Position numbers and translations under genes: made by a program
Notes under the pieces: model-generated
Databases searched by the model: none
Told to the model about the DNA's origin: nothing
Seen by the model: the letters and a program-made list of their open reading frames with translations, nothing else
In this document: positions 1 through 8,869 of the stretch, one piece after another
Numbering within the stretch: position 1 is the stretch's first letter
Layout: each line of letters starts with the position of its first letter
Assembly (NCBI RefSeq): GCF_021602155.1
Contig: NZ_BQHY01000011.1
Span: 124,001-188,000 of the forward strand
Length of the DNA stretch: 64,000 bases
DNA from: Pseudomonas parakoreensis
GTDB lineage: Bacteria; Pseudomonadota; Gammaproteobacteria; Pseudomonadales; Pseudomonadaceae
Direction of reading: 5' to 3'

Positions 1-1
1 G

Positions 2-691
2 CTGTTGCTGGTCGCGGTATCGGCACTGATACACGGCGGTGCCTGGTGGTTTTTCCAGCAGACCCGGCCCGAGCCCCTGCCGACGCCGCCGCAGATTCCG
101 GAAATGACCGTCGAGCTGAGCAGCCCGACGCCACCGGCACCGCCCACACCGGAACCACCACCGCCACCGCCGCCCCCTCCGGAGCCGGAACAACCGGTGG
201 AGGACGAAGACGCGGTCAAGCCACCGCCCAAACCGGTGGAGAAACCCAAGCCGATCGAAAAACCGAAACCGCTCGAGAAGCCCAAACCGGTGAAGAAGGT
301 CGAGCCGCCAAAAGCCCCGCCCGCCCCGGCACAACCGGCCGCTCCCGCTGCGCCGGCGACACCGAGCGCGCCACCGGCCCCGGCCGCCGCGCCGGGCCCG
401 GTCAAGGAATCGGCCGCGATTTCCGGCCTTGCCAGCCTTGGCAACCCGCCGCCGGAGTACCCGTCACTGGCGCTGCGGCGCAACTGGGAAGGCAGCGTGG
501 TGCTGCGCATTCAGGTGTTGGCCAACGGACGTGCTGGTTCGGTGACAGTGACCAAGTCCAGCGGCAAGCCACAACTGGATGACGCCGCCGTCGCGGCGGT
601 AAAGAACTGGAAGTTCATTCCGGCCAAACGCGGTGACACGCCGATTGACGGCTTTGCCACCCAGACCATCGATTTCAAATTGCCGCAATAA
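2..691 (+). CDS. tonB: TonB energy transducer (5' end outside the window)
   Basis: TonB links the inner-membrane proton motive force to outer-membrane receptors. The reading frame is already open at base 2 and the first visible residues are part of the N-terminal membrane anchor, so the true start lies upstream. After the anchor comes a long periplasmic Pro-rich stretch with PE/PP/KP repeats (about residues 20-130). The last 80 residues form the TonB C-terminal domain, with a YPSLALRRNWEG motif and the usual ending in which a lysine/alanine-rich turn precedes a beta strand. exbB follows 46 bases downstream and then exbD, the standard complex. The cluster continues into a TonB-dependent receptor, so this copy is probably dedicated to that receptor rather than being the housekeeping TonB. 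Confidence 0.93.
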   Translation: MLLVAVSALIHGGAWWFFQQTRPEPLPTPPQIPEMTVELSSPTPPAPPTPEPPPPPPPPPEPEQPVEDEDAVKPPPKPVEKPKPIEKPKPLEKPKPVKKVEPPKAPPAPAQPAAPAAPATPSAPPAPAAAPGPVKESAAISGLASLGNPPPEYPSLALRRNWEGSVVLRIQVLANGRAGSVTVTKSSGKPQLDDAAVAAVKNWKFIPAKRGDTPIDGFATQTIDFKLPQ

Positions 692-737
692 CGGCAAACC
701 CAACTCACAACCGACTTAATGCAAGCGAGGTGTAGCG

Positions 738-1445
738 ATGAACAATTCACTGTCTTCGATGATTGTCCCCGGTGTGCTCTGGGGCCTGGTGCTGTTTTCC
801 GTGGTCAGCTGGGCGATCCTGCTGGTCAAGTCGGCGCAATACCTGCGCCAGAAAGCCCAGAACAAACAGTTCAGCAAAGCCTTCTGGGGCGCGCCGGATC
901 TGCTCACCGCGGCCGAGCACGCCAGCCAGTATCCGGGCTCGCTGGCGCGCATCGCCAGCAGCGGTTTCGAAGCCTTGTTGGTGGAAGAATCGCCGCGTAC
1001 CACGCAACAACTGGCGCACACCATCAACCGTTCCGATCGCCTGGAGCGCAACCTGCGCCAGCAGATTCAGAAGGAACGCCGCTCGCTGGAAAACGGCCAG
1101 GCAATCCTCGCCAGTATCGGCAGCACCGCGCCGTTCATTGGCCTGTTCGGTACCGTGTGGGGGATCATGGAAGCCCTGCAAAGCATCGGCGAAACCGGTT
1201 CGGCGAGCCTTGAAGCAGTCGCCGGCCCGATCGGTCATGCACTGATCGCCACCGGCGTCGGGATCGCCGTCGCGGTCCCGGCGGTGCTGATTTACAACTT
1301 CTTTTTGCGCCGCCTGAAACTGGCCTCGGCAGACATGGATGACTTCGCTCACGACTTCGACGCCCTCGCCTCGCGCAGCGCGTTTTCCATCAGCCGCCAG
1401 GCCATCGCCAGCAAAACCACTGCCGCCGTGCGGGAGGCCAGCTGA
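738..1445 (+). CDS. exbB: ExbB-type proton channel subunit (MotA/TolQ/ExbB family)
   Basis: A 235-residue inner-membrane protein that forms the pentameric scaffold of the TonB motor. There is one hydrophobic segment near residues 8-28, a long cytoplasmic stretch, and two further helices around residues 115-140 and 160-185. The second pair carries the family signature (GSTAPFIGLFGTVWGI, then IGHALIATGVGIAVAVPA). A GAGG-like ribosome site sits about 9 bases before the ATG. The stop codon overlaps the exbD start by one base, which points to translational coupling. Length and motifs are normal for ExbB; TolQ is excluded by the tonB/exbD neighbours. Confidence 0.95.
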   Translation: MNNSLSSMIVPGVLWGLVLFSVVSWAILLVKSAQYLRQKAQNKQFSKAFWGAPDLLTAAEHASQYPGSLARIASSGFEALLVEESPRTTQQLAHTINRSDRLERNLRQQIQKERRSLENGQAILASIGSTAPFIGLFGTVWGIMEALQSIGETGSASLEAVAGPIGHALIATGVGIAVAVPAVLIYNFFLRRLKLASADMDDFAHDFDALASRSAFSISRQAIASKTTAAVREAS

Positions 1446-1846
1446 TGTCCTTTTCCACCCAAGACAGCGATGAAGTACTCAGCGAAATGAACGTCACGCC
1501 GCTGGTGGACGTGATGCTCGTGCTGCTGGTGGTGTTCATCGTCACCGCACCGCTGATGACCAACGCGATCAAGGTCAACCTGCCGAAAACCGACGCCGTC
1601 GCCCCCGCCGAAAAGAAAGACCCGGTGGTGGTCAGCGTCGATCAGGACGGCAAGTTCTACCTGGCGAAAACCGAACTGGCACCGGAATCGCTGGAGGCCA
1701 GCCTCAAGGAGGTCAAGGCCAAGGACGCCGAAGTGCGCGTGCAGCTGCAGGCCGACGCCAACGTCAATTACGGCCAGGTGGCCAAGGCCATGGCGTCCAT
1801 CGAACGCTCGGGCATCAGCAAGATTTCGGTGATGACCACCCACTGA
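1445..1846 (+). CDS. exbD: ExbD-type biopolymer transport protein
   Basis: A 133-residue protein with a short cytoplasmic N-terminus, one transmembrane helix (about residues 17-40) and a periplasmic domain. The conserved acidic residue of the helix is visible in NVTPLVDVMLVLLVVF; the Asp in LVD is the proton-carrying residue in this family. Its start overlaps the exbB stop (TGATG). Together with the preceding genes it completes the TonB-ExbB-ExbD motor. A strong GC-rich hairpin begins three bases after the stop codon and may reduce readthrough into the receptor gene. Confidence 0.95.
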   Translation: MSFSTQDSDEVLSEMNVTPLVDVMLVLLVVFIVTAPLMTNAIKVNLPKTDAVAPAEKKDPVVVSVDQDGKFYLAKTELAPESLEASLKEVKAKDAEVRVQLQADANVNYGQVAKAMASIERSGISKISVMTTH

Positions 1847-1848
1847 GT

Positions 1849-1888
1849 GCGGTGCCGGGCGCGCGTTGAGAAACGCGCCCGACACCGC
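1849..1888 (+). terminator. GC-rich hairpin after exbD, no U-tract
   Basis: Arms GCGGTG-C-CGGGCGCG (1849-1863) and CGCGCCCG-A-CACCGC (1874-1888) pair over 14 bases with one mismatch around a 10-base loop. No run of T follows, so it is not a classical intrinsic terminator. It could stabilise the exbD 3' end or attenuate expression between the motor and the receptor. Confidence 0.45.
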
Positions 1889-2053
1889 GAACCGCTTCCC
1901 GTCGCAATCAGCCGACCGAAAAACGCCAGACGTCTTCGGAGGGGATCGGCTTGCTTGAAGAAAGTGGCTTTCCGCATGCGGTATCACCGAAAGCGGAGCA
2001 ATGAGGGGCTCACAAGGCCAATTCGATAACGTCTGATCAAGTCGGAAACAACC

Positions 2054-4765
2054 ATGCTGATGAACACTCCACGCTTCACGCTCAAACCTTTGGTGGCAAC
2101 GATTTCTCGTCACCGTTTTGTTCCGTTGTACCTGGTGGCCATGGGGATGGGCGCCGGGACCGTGCAAGCCGCCGAGGACGACAACGTCGCCGTTCCCGCT
2201 GCAGCCGCAGTGGTGGCACCGACCACACAATTGCAACGGGTGGAAGTGACCGGATCGGCGATTCGCCGGGTCGATGCGGAAACGGCCGTGCCGATCACCA
2301 TTCTGAAAGCCGATGAGCTGCGCAAACAGGGCGTGACCACTACCGCCGAACTGGTGCAGCGGATCACCGGCAGCCAGTCGATCAACAACAGCGCCGGCTC
2401 AGTCGGCGCCGCCACCGGTGGCGCTTCGTTTGCCGACATGCGCGGCATCGGCGCGAACAAGACCCTGGTGCTGCTCAACGGTCGGCGCCTGGCCAACAAC
2501 GCCTTGTCCGGCACCAACTCGGCCGGCGGCGCGGTGGATCTGAACATGATCCCGTTTGCCGCCATCGAGCGCGTGGAGGTTCTGCGCGACGGCGCATCAG
2601 CCCTGTACGGCACCGACGCCATCGGCGGCGTGATCAACTTCATCACCAAAAAATCCCTGACCGACGGCCAGCTCACCCTCGGTGGCGAAACCCCGACCCA
2701 CAGCGGCGGCGGTGCCACCAAAGACATGAGCGCCAGTTGGGGCTATGGCGATCTGGAAGAAGACCGCTTCAACGTGCTCGGCGTGTTCAACTACAACAAG
2801 CAACAGAACCTCGACGCCAACGACCGCTCCTTCGCCCGCGACTACGACCCTGGTCGTGGCCTGGACCAGACCTCCGGCACCGCGTTCCCCGGCAACTACA
2901 GCCAGAACGGCAACGCCACCAACCCGTTGGCCAACAGCAATTGCAATGGTCCGAACCTGGTCGCGCGCGATGGGCTGTGCCGCTTCAGCACCCGCGAATA
3001 CATCGACCTGATTCCGCAAACCGAGAAGACCTCGTTCTTCGGCAAGACCACCGGCAAACTCGGCGACGATCACAACGTCAACCTCGAATACTTCTGGTCA
3101 CGCAACAACAACGCCACCGCGGTCGGCCCGGCCCCGCTCACCGGCCTGAGCCTGGATTCCTCGTCGCCGTACTACCCCGGCAACGGCATCACGCCTGGCC
3201 CCACGGGCTTCGCCCTCGACCCGACGCAACCGGTCGATGTGAACTGGCGCGAAACCGCCGCCGGCCCACGGGAATCGAAAGACCAGAACACCAGCCAGCG
3301 CTTTCTGTTGAGCTTCGACGGTCTGGTCGGCGGCTGGGATTACAACGTCGGCGCCTCGTACAACCAGAACAAAATCGTCTCCAGCGTCACCAGCGGCTAT
3401 ATCAGCGATCAGGCGATGATCAACGGTCTGGCCAGTGGTCTGCTCAACCCGTTCGGCCCGCAGACCAGCGCCGGTCAGCAATACATCGATCAAGCGATGT
3501 ACCACGGCGCCTACTCCACCGCCGTCGGCCGCGTGGCCGGTTTCGACGGGCGGGTCAGTCGCGAGATCGGAGACTGGTTCGGTGCCGGGCCGGCCGGTCT
3601 GGCGCTGGGTGGCGAGTACCGCAAAGAGAAATTCCATCAGGATTTCGAGTCGTTTGCCGGTGACATCCAGAGCCTCGGTATCGACCCGGCCGGCAGCGTC
3701 GAGGGCGACCGCAGCGTGAAAGCCGCGTACGCCGAAATCAATGTGCCGGTGCTCGACAGCCTCGAACTGTCCGCCGCTGTGCGTCACGACAAATACAGCG
3801 ACTTCGGCAGCACCACCAACCCGAAATACTCGTTCCGTTATCAGCCGCTCAAAGAGCTGGTGGTGCGTGGCGCGTACAGCGAAGGCTTCCGGGCGCCGTC
3901 GCTCTACGAGCTGTATTCGCCGCGCAGCATCACCTACACCCAGGGCTACTACAACGATCCGGTGCTGTGTACCGGCGGCGTGGTGCAACCGGGCGGCAAC
4001 GGCGGGCGCGATTGCGGTCAGCAGTTCCTCAATCAGATCGGCGGCAATGAAGATCTGGCTCCGGAGAAGGCGCGCAACGTGACGCTGGGCTTCGTCTATC
4101 AACCGGTCAGCAACCTTTCCGTGGGCCTGGATTTCTGGTGGATTCATATTTCCAACCAGATCCAGCCGTTCCCCGAGTCCACCGTGTTCGATCAGGCCGG
4201 CAGCTACCCGGATCGCTTCGTGCGCAACGCCGACGGCACGCTTAACTACATCGTCACCGGCAATGCCAACCTCGGCATCGTCGAAACCAACGGCGTCGAT
4301 GTGTCGCTGGACTACCGCTTCCCGAACACCCCTTACGGCCAGTTCGGTCTGGGGCTGCAAGGCACTTACGTGGACGAGTACGACTTCCAGAGCACCATCA
4401 AAGGCCCGTTCACCGACAAGGTTGGCGACTTCGAAGGGGACGGCGTGATCGCGCGCTGGAAACACAACCTCACCGGCAGCTGGACCTTCGGCGCCGCAAG
4501 GGCGTCGCTGACCAACCGCTTCACCACCGGTTACAACGACTACGACCGCGATACCCACGCACGCGTGGCGTCGTATTCGGTGTGGGACCTGTCGGCCGGC
4601 TACACCTTCAACAAGGTGCTGGATGTCGATGCCGGGATGAAGAACATGTTCGACCGCAACCCACCGTTCTCCAACCAGGCCTACAACTTCCAGAGCGGCT
4701 ATGACCCGCGCTACACCGACCCGCTGGGCCGCACGCTGTTTGCGCGCATGACGTATCACTTCTAA
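2054..4765 (+). CDS. TonB-dependent receptor, large 903-residue type
   Basis: Outer-membrane gated importer. An N-terminal export signal ends near VQAAEDDN (about residue 40). A TonB-box-like stretch (RVEVTGSAIRRVD) and the plug domain follow, with the typical motifs LVQRITG, RGIGANKTLVLLNGRR and VEVLRDGASALYGTDAIGGVINFITKK. The rest is a 22-strand barrel with Asn/Tyr-rich long loops, ending in an aromatic C-terminus (ARMTYHF). This plug sequence belongs to the large Caulobacter/Xanthomonas-like TBDR class, often linked to peptide or carbohydrate import, rather than to classical siderophore receptors. Its place between tonB-exbBD and a YejABEF importer suggests that it carries the ligand delivered to that ABC system. 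ATG at 2060 is an alternative start. The ligand is unknown. Confidence 0.9.
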   Translation: MLMNTPRFTLKPLVATISRHRFVPLYLVAMGMGAGTVQAAEDDNVAVPAAAAVVAPTTQLQRVEVTGSAIRRVDAETAVPITILKADELRKQGVTTTAELVQRITGSQSINNSAGSVGAATGGASFADMRGIGANKTLVLLNGRRLANNALSGTNSAGGAVDLNMIPFAAIERVEVLRDGASALYGTDAIGGVINFITKKSLTDGQLTLGGETPTHSGGGATKDMSASWGYGDLEEDRFNVLGVFNYNKQQNLDANDRSFARDYDPGRGLDQTSGTAFPGNYSQNGNATNPLANSNCNGPNLVARDGLCRFSTREYIDLIPQTEKTSFFGKTTGKLGDDHNVNLEYFWSRNNNATAVGPAPLTGLSLDSSSPYYPGNGITPGPTGFALDPTQPVDVNWRETAAGPRESKDQNTSQRFLLSFDGLVGGWDYNVGASYNQNKIVSSVTSGYISDQAMINGLASGLLNPFGPQTSAGQQYIDQAMYHGAYSTAVGRVAGFDGRVSREIGDWFGAGPAGLALGGEYRKEKFHQDFESFAGDIQSLGIDPAGSVEGDRSVKAAYAEINVPVLDSLELSAAVRHDKYSDFGSTTNPKYSFRYQPLKELVVRGAYSEGFRAPSLYELYSPRSITYTQGYYNDPVLCTGGVVQPGGNGGRDCGQQFLNQIGGNEDLAPEKARNVTLGFVYQPVSNLSVGLDFWWIHISNQIQPFPESTVFDQAGSYPDRFVRNADGTLNYIVTGNANLGIVETNGVDVSLDYRFPNTPYGQFGLGLQGTYVDEYDFQSTIKGPFTDKVGDFEGDGVIARWKHNLTGSWTFGAARASLTNRFTTGYNDYDRDTHARVASYSVWDLSAGYTFNKVLDVDAGMKNMFDRNPPFSNQAYNFQSGYDPRYTDPLGRTLFARMTYHF

Positions 4766-4786
4766 AGAACGAGCGCCAAAAAACCC

Positions 4787-4875
4787 TGTGGGAGCTGGCT
4801 TGCCAGCGATAGCGTCGTATCAGTCGACATTTACTTCACTGACATACCGCTATCGCTGGCAAGCCAGCTCCCACA
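4787..4875. repeat. REPIN, GTGGGAGCTGGC type
   Basis: Two inverted REP arms (GTGGGAGCTGGCTTGCCAG at 4788 and its complement ending at 4874) enclose a short spacer. It lies between the receptor gene and yejA and could act as an intergenic mRNA stabiliser or terminator. Confidence 0.85.
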
Positions 4876-4914
4876 TGGGAACCGGGTTTCTTCAGGGATT
4901 TTCAGGGTGACCTC

Positions 4915-6780
4915 ATGAGTTTTTTGCGCAACATGGCAGGCCTGCTGCTCGGCGGCGCCTTGCTCTGCGCCGCTGTGCCAGCAATGGCCGCCGGCAGCTA
5001 TGCACTGACGGTGTACGGCGAAGCGCCGAAGTATCCGGCGGGTTTCCAGCATTTCGATTTCGTCGATCCCGACGCGCCCAAGGGCGGTTCGCTCAGCCGG
5101 GCGTCGATGGAAATCGGCCAGTACAACTACATCACCCCGTATGCCGATCAGGGCATTTCCGTGGTGCAGGTCAACGACTGGGTGTATGCGCCGCTGGCGT
5201 TCCGTTCGCTGGACGAGCCCTACACCGTTTACGCACTGGTCGCGCAACAAATGGAACGCGATCCCGAGGGGCTCTGGGTGCGCTTCACCCTCAACCCCAA
5301 GGCCCGCTTCGCCGACGGTACGCCGATCACCGCCGAAGACGTGCGCTACACCTTCAACCTGCTGATGACCAAGGGCAGCCTCAGTTATCGCCAGCAGTAC
5401 GCCGACGTGCAGGACGTGCTGATCGAAGGTCCACGGCAGGTGCGTTTCACCTTCAAGAACAACCTCAACCGCACCCTGGCGCTGGACCTGGCGACGCTGC
5501 GCGTGGTGCCCGAACACTGGTGGAAGACGCGCGATTTCGCCAACGGCGGCGGCTTCGAACCGCCGCTGGGCAGCGGCCCGTATCGCGTGAGCAAGGTCGA
5601 CGCCGGGCGCAGCATCAGTTTTCAGCGCGACCCGGACTGGTGGGGCAAGGACTTGCCGGTCAGTCGCGGAATGTACAACTTCGACACGCTCACGGTGAAT
5701 TTCTACGGCGACACCGACGTCGCTCGCCAACTGCTGCAGGCCGGTGCGTTCGATTACAACCGCGAGTTTTCTTCGTCCGGTTACGTGGTCGGCTACGACA
5801 GCCCGGCATTGCGTGACGGGCGTTTGCAACAGGCGATTCTCGCCCCGGAAAAACCCACGGCGGCGCAAGGCTTCGTGTTCAACCTGCAAAACCCGATTTT
5901 TCAGGATCGCCGCGTGCGTCAGGCGATCAGTCTGCTGTGGGATTTCGAGTGGACCAACAAGCAGATGATGCGCGGCTTCTACGTGCGTCAGAACAGCTTC
6001 TGGCCGAAGAGTGAAATGGCCGCCACCGCCCTGCCCGACGCCGAGGAATTGAAGATCCTCGAACCGTTGCGCGGGCAGATCCCGGACGAAGTGTTCACCG
6101 AGGTCTATCAGGCGCCGAAAACCGACGGCAGCGGTTACATACGCGACAAGCAGTTGCAGGCGCTGAAACTGCTCGCCGAGGCGGGCTGGACGCCGCAACA
6201 CAGCCGATTGGTCAACGCCGCTGGCGAGCCGCTGGCGTTCACCTTCCTCGACGGTCAGGGCGGCTTCGACCGCATGCTGTTGCCATTCAAACGCACCCTC
6301 GCGCAGATCGGCATCACCCTGAATCTACGGCGGATCGATTCGGCGCAATACGTCAATCGGCTCAACGCCCGCGACTACGACATGATCGTCACCAGTTTCC
6401 CGCGCAGTGGCGATCCGATCGTCTCCCCCGGCCGCGAACTGTACAGCCTGTATGCCTCGCAAAGTGCCACGCAGGTCGGCAGTTCCAACTCAATGGTGCT
6501 GGCCAACCCGGCGGTCGATCAACTGATCGACGGGCTGGTCAAGGCCGACACCCGCGACGCCATGGTGCATTACGCCCGCGCCCTCGACCGGGTGCTGCAA
6601 TGGGGTTACTACATGATTCCCAACTACTACTCCAAAGGCACGCCGACGGTGTATCAGAACCGCTTCGGCAGGCCGCCGGTGCAACCGGCCTACGACGAAG
6701 GCCTCAACACCTGGTGGGAGGTCTCGGCCAAGCCGTTGACCACGCAACAGATGCACGCCCAGCTTGCGGGGGGCCAGTGA
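4915..6780 (+). CDS. yejA: Periplasmic oligopeptide-binding protein, YejA type (SBP family 5)
   Basis: A 621-residue solute-binding protein. A clear signal peptide (hydrophobic core [18 protein letters not shown]) is followed by the YejA-type opening ([22 protein letters not shown], with [10 protein letters not shown] after it), which separates this family from DppA/OppA. Family-5 motifs are visible, including the [18 protein letters not shown] stretch near residue 125-145. It captures peptides or peptide-like compounds in the periplasm and passes them to YejB/E/F. In E. coli YejABEF imports microcin C, and the P. aeruginosa Npp homologue imports peptidyl-nucleoside antibiotics. yejB begins one base after its stop. 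The upstream receptor and TonB motor suggest the same pathway. Confidence 0.92.
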   Translation: MSFLRNMAGLLLGGALLCAAVPAMAAGSYALTVYGEAPKYPAGFQHFDFVDPDAPKGGSLSRASMEIGQYNYITPYADQGISVVQVNDWVYAPLAFRSLDEPYTVYALVAQQMERDPEGLWVRFTLNPKARFADGTPITAEDVRYTFNLLMTKGSLSYRQQYADVQDVLIEGPRQVRFTFKNNLNRTLALDLATLRVVPEHWWKTRDFANGGGFEPPLGSGPYRVSKVDAGRSISFQRDPDWWGKDLPVSRGMYNFDTLTVNFYGDTDVARQLLQAGAFDYNREFSSSGYVVGYDSPALRDGRLQQAILAPEKPTAAQGFVFNLQNPIFQDRRVRQAISLLWDFEWTNKQMMRGFYVRQNSFWPKSEMAATALPDAEELKILEPLRGQIPDEVFTEVYQAPKTDGSGYIRDKQLQALKLLAEAGWTPQHSRLVNAAGEPLAFTFLDGQGGFDRMLLPFKRTLAQIGITLNLRRIDSAQYVNRLNARDYDMIVTSFPRSGDPIVSPGRELYSLYASQSATQVGSSNSMVLANPAVDQLIDGLVKADTRDAMVHYARALDRVLQWGYYMIPNYYSKGTPTVYQNRFGRPPVQPAYDEGLNTWWEVSAKPLTTQQMHAQLAGGQ

Positions 6781-6781
6781 C

Positions 6782-7846
6782 ATGCTGCGTTATCTGAGTC
6801 GACGTTTACTGCTGATCATCCCTACGCTGCTGTGCATTCTGGTGGTCAATTTCCTCATCGTGCAGGCCGCGCCGGGCGGCCCGGTGGAACAAGCCATCGC
6901 GCGTCTGCAAGGTTTCGGCGGGCACAGCATGGGCGGTGGTGGCGAAGTCGCTGCGACGGGCGGTGCCGGGCGCAGCAGCCGTGGCCTCGACCCGGCGCTG
7001 ATCGAGGAAATCAAACACCACTACGGTTTCGACAAGCCGATGCACGAACGCCTGTGGCTGATGCTGAAAAACTACGCGCAGCTGGACCTGGGCAGCAGTT
7101 TCTTTCGCGGTGCCAAGGTCACCGATCTGATCCTGCAGAAACTGCCGGTGTCGTTGTCGCTCGGCGTGTGGGCGACGCTGATCACCTACCTGATTTCGAT
7201 CCCGCTGGGCATTCGCAAAGCGATCAGGAACGGCAGCGCATTCGATGTCTGGAGCAGCACCGCGATCATCATCGGCTACGCGATGCCGGCGTTTCTGTTT
7301 GCGATTCTGCTGATCGTGGTGTTCGCCGGCGGCAGCTACGTCAACTGGTTCCCGGTGCAAGGGCTGGTGTCGGATAACTTCGACAGCCTCAGCACCTTGG
7401 GCAAGGTCGGCGACTACCTCTGGCACCTGGTGTTGCCGGTCACGGCGCTGGTCATCGGTGGCTTCGCCACCCTGACCATCCTCACCAAAAACAGCTTCCT
7501 CAACGAGATCAGCCGCCAGTACGTGATTACCGCACGGGCCAAGGGGCTGACCGAACGCCGCGTGCTTTACGGCCACGTGTTTCGCAACGCCATGCTGCTG
7601 GTGGTGGCGGGTGTGCCGTCGGCGCTGATCGAAGTGTTTTTCGCTGGCTCCTTGCTGATCGAAACCCTTTTCAACCTCGATGGCCTCGGGCGCATGAGTT
7701 ACGAAGCGGCGGTGTCGCGGGACTATCCGGTGGTGTTCGGCGCGCTGTTCCTGTTCACCTTGTTCGGCCTGTTGATCAAGCTGATCGGCGACCTCAGCTA
7801 CACCCTGCTCGACCCGCGCATCGACTTCTCGGCGAGGACTGCCTGA
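6782..7846 (+). CDS. yejB: Peptide ABC transporter permease, YejB type
   Basis: A 354-residue inner-membrane permease. The N-terminus ([21 protein letters not shown]) is the DppB/OppB-like first helix. A large periplasmic loop holds a Gly-rich stretch ([18 protein letters not shown], about residues 48-65) that is typical of YejB. Further helices and the EAA-type cytoplasmic motif ([23 protein letters not shown]) contact the ATPase. The ATG at 6782 was chosen because it lies directly after the yejA stop; an upstream in-frame start at 6764 would overlap yejA. The stop overlaps the yejE start by one base. Confidence 0.93.
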   Translation: MLRYLSRRLLLIIPTLLCILVVNFLIVQAAPGGPVEQAIARLQGFGGHSMGGGGEVAATGGAGRSSRGLDPALIEEIKHHYGFDKPMHERLWLMLKNYAQLDLGSSFFRGAKVTDLILQKLPVSLSLGVWATLITYLISIPLGIRKAIRNGSAFDVWSSTAIIIGYAMPAFLFAILLIVVFAGGSYVNWFPVQGLVSDNFDSLSTLGKVGDYLWHLVLPVTALVIGGFATLTILTKNSFLNEISRQYVITARAKGLTERRVLYGHVFRNAMLLVVAGVPSALIEVFFAGSLLIETLFNLDGLGRMSYEAAVSRDYPVVFGALFLFTLFGLLIKLIGDLSYTLLDPRIDFSARTA

Positions 7847-8868
7847 TGTTCACACTCTCTCCTCTGGGTCAGCGCCGGGTCGCGCAGTTCAAGGCCAACC
7901 GTCGTGGACGCTGGTCGCTGTGGCTGTTCATTGGCCTGTGCCTGATCTGCCTTGGCGGCGAACTGATTGCCAACGACAAACCGTTGGTGATCCGCTACCA
8001 CGGCGCTTTGTACTTCCCGATCCTCAGCGATTACCTGGAAACCGATTTCGGCGGCGAGCTGCCGTTCCAGCCGGATTACGCCAGCGCTTACGTGCACTCG
8101 CTGATCGAGGATCAGGGCGGCTGGATGCTGTTTCCGCCGATTCCGTTCAGCTACGACACCGTCAACTACGACCTCACCGAACCGGCGCCAAGCCCGCCCT
8201 CGGCGAGCAACTGGCTGGGCACCGACGATCAGGCGCGGGACGTGTTGGCGCGAGTGATTTTCGGCACACGAATTTCGATCCTGTTTGCGCTGATCCTCAC
8301 CGGCATCAGTGCGTTGGTCGGTATCGTTGCCGGCGCGTTGCAGGGTTATTACGGCGGTTGGGTGGATTTGCTCGGGCAACGGCTGCTGGAGATCTGGTCG
8401 GGACTGCCGGTGCTGTACCTGCTGATTATTCTGTCCGGGTTTGTCTCGCCGAGTTTCTGGTGGCTGCTGGGGATCATGGCGCTGTTTTCCTGGCTGGCGC
8501 TGGTGGATGTGGTGCGCGCCGAGTTCCTCCGTGGACGCAATCTGGAATACGTCAAAGCCGCGCGGGCGCTGGGGCTGACCGACAGTGAGCTGATGTGGCG
8601 GCACATCCTGCCCAACGCAATGACCTCTACCCTGACCTATTTGCCATTCATTCTGACCGGCGCCATCGCCACCCTCACCGCGCTGGATTTTCTTGGCTTC
8701 GGCATGCCGGCGGGCACCGCCTCACTGGGCGAACTGATTGGCCAGGCCAAACGCAATCTGCAGGCGCCGTGGCTGGGCCTGACGGCATTTTTTGCCTTGG
8801 CGCTGATTCTGTCGTTGTTGGTGTTCATCGGTGAGGCTTGCCGAGACGCGTTTGATCCGAGGAGCTGA
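7846..8868 (+). CDS. yejE: Peptide ABC transporter permease, YejE type
   Basis: The second permease, 340 residues. It has an N-terminal helix (WSLWLFIGLCLICLGGELIAN), then a long periplasmic domain (about residues 45-130) characteristic of YejE, containing NWLGTDDQARDVLARVIFG, a motif shared with DppC/OppC. Five more helices follow, with the EAA loop (EFLRGRNLEYVKAARALGL) near residue 230. It pairs with YejB to form the channel. Start and stop are tightly packed with yejB (one-base overlap) and yejF (one-base gap), so all four genes are very likely co-transcribed. Confidence 0.93.
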   Translation: MFTLSPLGQRRVAQFKANRRGRWSLWLFIGLCLICLGGELIANDKPLVIRYHGALYFPILSDYLETDFGGELPFQPDYASAYVHSLIEDQGGWMLFPPIPFSYDTVNYDLTEPAPSPPSASNWLGTDDQARDVLARVIFGTRISILFALILTGISALVGIVAGALQGYYGGWVDLLGQRLLEIWSGLPVLYLLIILSGFVSPSFWWLLGIMALFSWLALVDVVRAEFLRGRNLEYVKAARALGLTDSELMWRHILPNAMTSTLTYLPFILTGAIATLTALDFLGFGMPAGTASLGELIGQAKRNLQAPWLGLTAFFALALILSLLVFIGEACRDAFDPRS

Positions 8869-8869
8869 C

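Noticed and set aside
1847-2029. A 60-codon frame between exbD and the receptor
   Set aside because: It begins in the hairpin and has very basic, random-looking composition and no ribosome site.
3098-4759. A 553-codon minus-strand frame opposite the first TonB receptor
   Set aside because: Antisense shadow of a GC-rich gene whose barrel and plug motifs are clear.
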